The notes under the pieces are model-generated. The model was not told where the DNA came from. It searched no databases and saw only the letters and a list, made by a program, of their open reading frames with translations. A program made the translations under genes and the position numbers. A stretch of 64,000 bases of DNA from Oxalobacteraceae sp. CFBP 8761 (GTDB lineage: Bacteria > Pseudomonadota > Gammaproteobacteria > Burkholderiales > Burkholderiaceae_D). Numbering within the stretch: the first letter of the stretch is position 1; each line of letters starts with the position of its first letter. Positions 63,394 through 64,000 of the stretch are shown here, piece after piece. The stretch is from assembly GCA_014841595.1 (NCBI GenBank), contig JACYUE010000002.1, positions 1,172,056 through 1,236,055 of the forward strand. The letters run 5' to 3'.

Positions 63394-64000
63394 ATGCATC
63401 CTGCGACCGCCAGCACGCGCCGCGCCGGCCACGCCCGCAGCAACCGGCGCCTGGTCGGTGGCATTGCCATTTCGTTGCTGCTACATGCCTTGCTGTTGTC
63501 GCTGCAGTTCGGCGTGCCGGGCAGCGATGCCGGCGGTGGCGGACCGCTCAGCGTTGTGCTCGCGCCAGCGGCCTTGCCTGTGCCGGCGCCAACCGTCGCT
63601 GCTTTGCCGACGTCAATAGTCCCAACACCTGTCCAGCCGCCGCCTGCGCTGCCCGTCGCAGCTGTCCCGCCAGCGCCGGCGCCTGCGCGCGGTTTGCGTC
63701 TGGTCGATTTGCCACCCCCACCGTCGCCACCCCCGGTTGCGCAGATTGCAGCGGCGCCGAAGCCACGTGCGCGTCGGCCGGCGCCAATTGTGCCCAAGCG
63801 TGTTCTGCGCGACGTGGCAACGCCCGTGATTGCCATTGAAGCGAACCCGGAGTCCGAGTTTGCGGTCGCGGTGCCATTGCCCGAGGTTGACGCCGGTTCG
63901 CCGCCAACGGTTGTCGAGCCGGTCGACTCACCCGAGGAAGTGGCGGTGAGCGACATGCCAGTCACCCCGGAACCTGTCGTGGATGCCGAGGCGGAGCGCG
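63394..64000 (+). CDS. TonB-like energy-transducer protein (partial)
   Basis: The first 202 codons of a gene that runs off the right edge. A short basic N-terminus is followed by one membrane anchor ('LVGGIAISLLLHALLLSLQFG', about 20-40), which contains the single His typical of TonB. A long Pro/Ala/Val-rich linker follows. The C-terminal TonB beta domain is not in view, so the call rests on architecture; a TolA-like or other Pro-rich periplasmic protein is possible. Confidence 0.6.
   Translation, partial: MHPATASTRRAGHARSNRRLVGGIAISLLLHALLLSLQFGVPGSDAGGGGPLSVVLAPAALPVPAPTVAALPTSIVPTPVQPPPALPVAAVPPAPAPARGLRLVDLPPPPSPPPVAQIAAAPKPRARRPAPIVPKRVLRDVATPVIAIEANPESEFAVAVPLPEVDAGSPPTVVEPVDSPEEVAVSDMPVTPEPVVDAEAER

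Overview
The window is GC-rich, densely coded chromosomal DNA from a betaproteobacterium, most likely Burkholderiales, family Oxalobacteraceae (Massilia- or Janthinobacterium-like). This placement is inferred from gene content and order (yhbY/rlmE-ftsH-folP-glmM, carAB-greA, pstSCAB-phoU-phoBR, DUF1415/DUF1853/DUF1993 proteins, NhaR-type LysR regulators) and from protein character. No marker-gene search was possible. Most genes are core housekeeping. Accessory material sits around 27.9-28.4 kb, 39.8-40.3 kb and 56.6-63.3 kb.

Layout. 0-5.4 kb: an ExoD-type membrane protein, a GGDEF protein with a degenerate active site, a short Ppx/GppA-like protein, an AI-2E family permease, a histone-H1-like protein and a small HTH protein. 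5.5-16 kb: an ABC importer annotated by habit as phosphonate (phnDCEE-like), whose binding protein looks like the putative selenate-binding family; then egtD-egtB-yihY (ergothioneine), terC divergent from a LysR gene, and selD (selenophosphate synthetase). Selenium handling and thiol-histidine betaine synthesis therefore sit together. 16-28 kb: rhlE, an MltD-like transglycosylase, DUF1415/DUF1289 and DUF1993 proteins, a large PAS-GGDEF-EAL protein, a thioredoxin-like protein, and a coupled tsaB-rimI-UDG-DUF1853 run.

28-40 kb: lplT, alr, radA, a PilZ protein, then the complete phosphate operon pstS-pstC-pstA-pstB-phoU-phoB-phoR behind two 18-bp Pho boxes. Two intergenic clusters (27.9-28.4 and 39.85-40.3 kb) carry a family of about 59-bp palindromic REP-like repeats. 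40-44 kb: an iron-responsive operon (DUF4198-DUF3649-PepSY-DUF3325) with a Fur box inside its promoter, and a patatin-like lipoprotein. 45-56 kb: carA-carB, greA, DUF4149, yhbY, rlmE, ftsH, folP, glmM, tRNA-Pro(TGG) and tRNA-Arg(TCT).

56.6-64 kb: directly after the tRNA pair the sequence becomes gene-poor and then AT-richer, with an acyltransferase-3 gene that looks acquired. It is followed by a PPC/DUF4214 exoprotein, a TerB-like gene divergent from a second NhaR-type LysR gene, and a phage-like self-cleaving repressor (S24) facing a small membrane protein across two dyad operators. A DUF5710 protein and the start of a TonB-like protein close the window.

System-level points most worth following: the selenium/ergothioneine neighbourhood, the two parallel LysR(NhaR-type)/ter divergent modules, the repressor/small-membrane-protein switch, and the REP-like palindromes.
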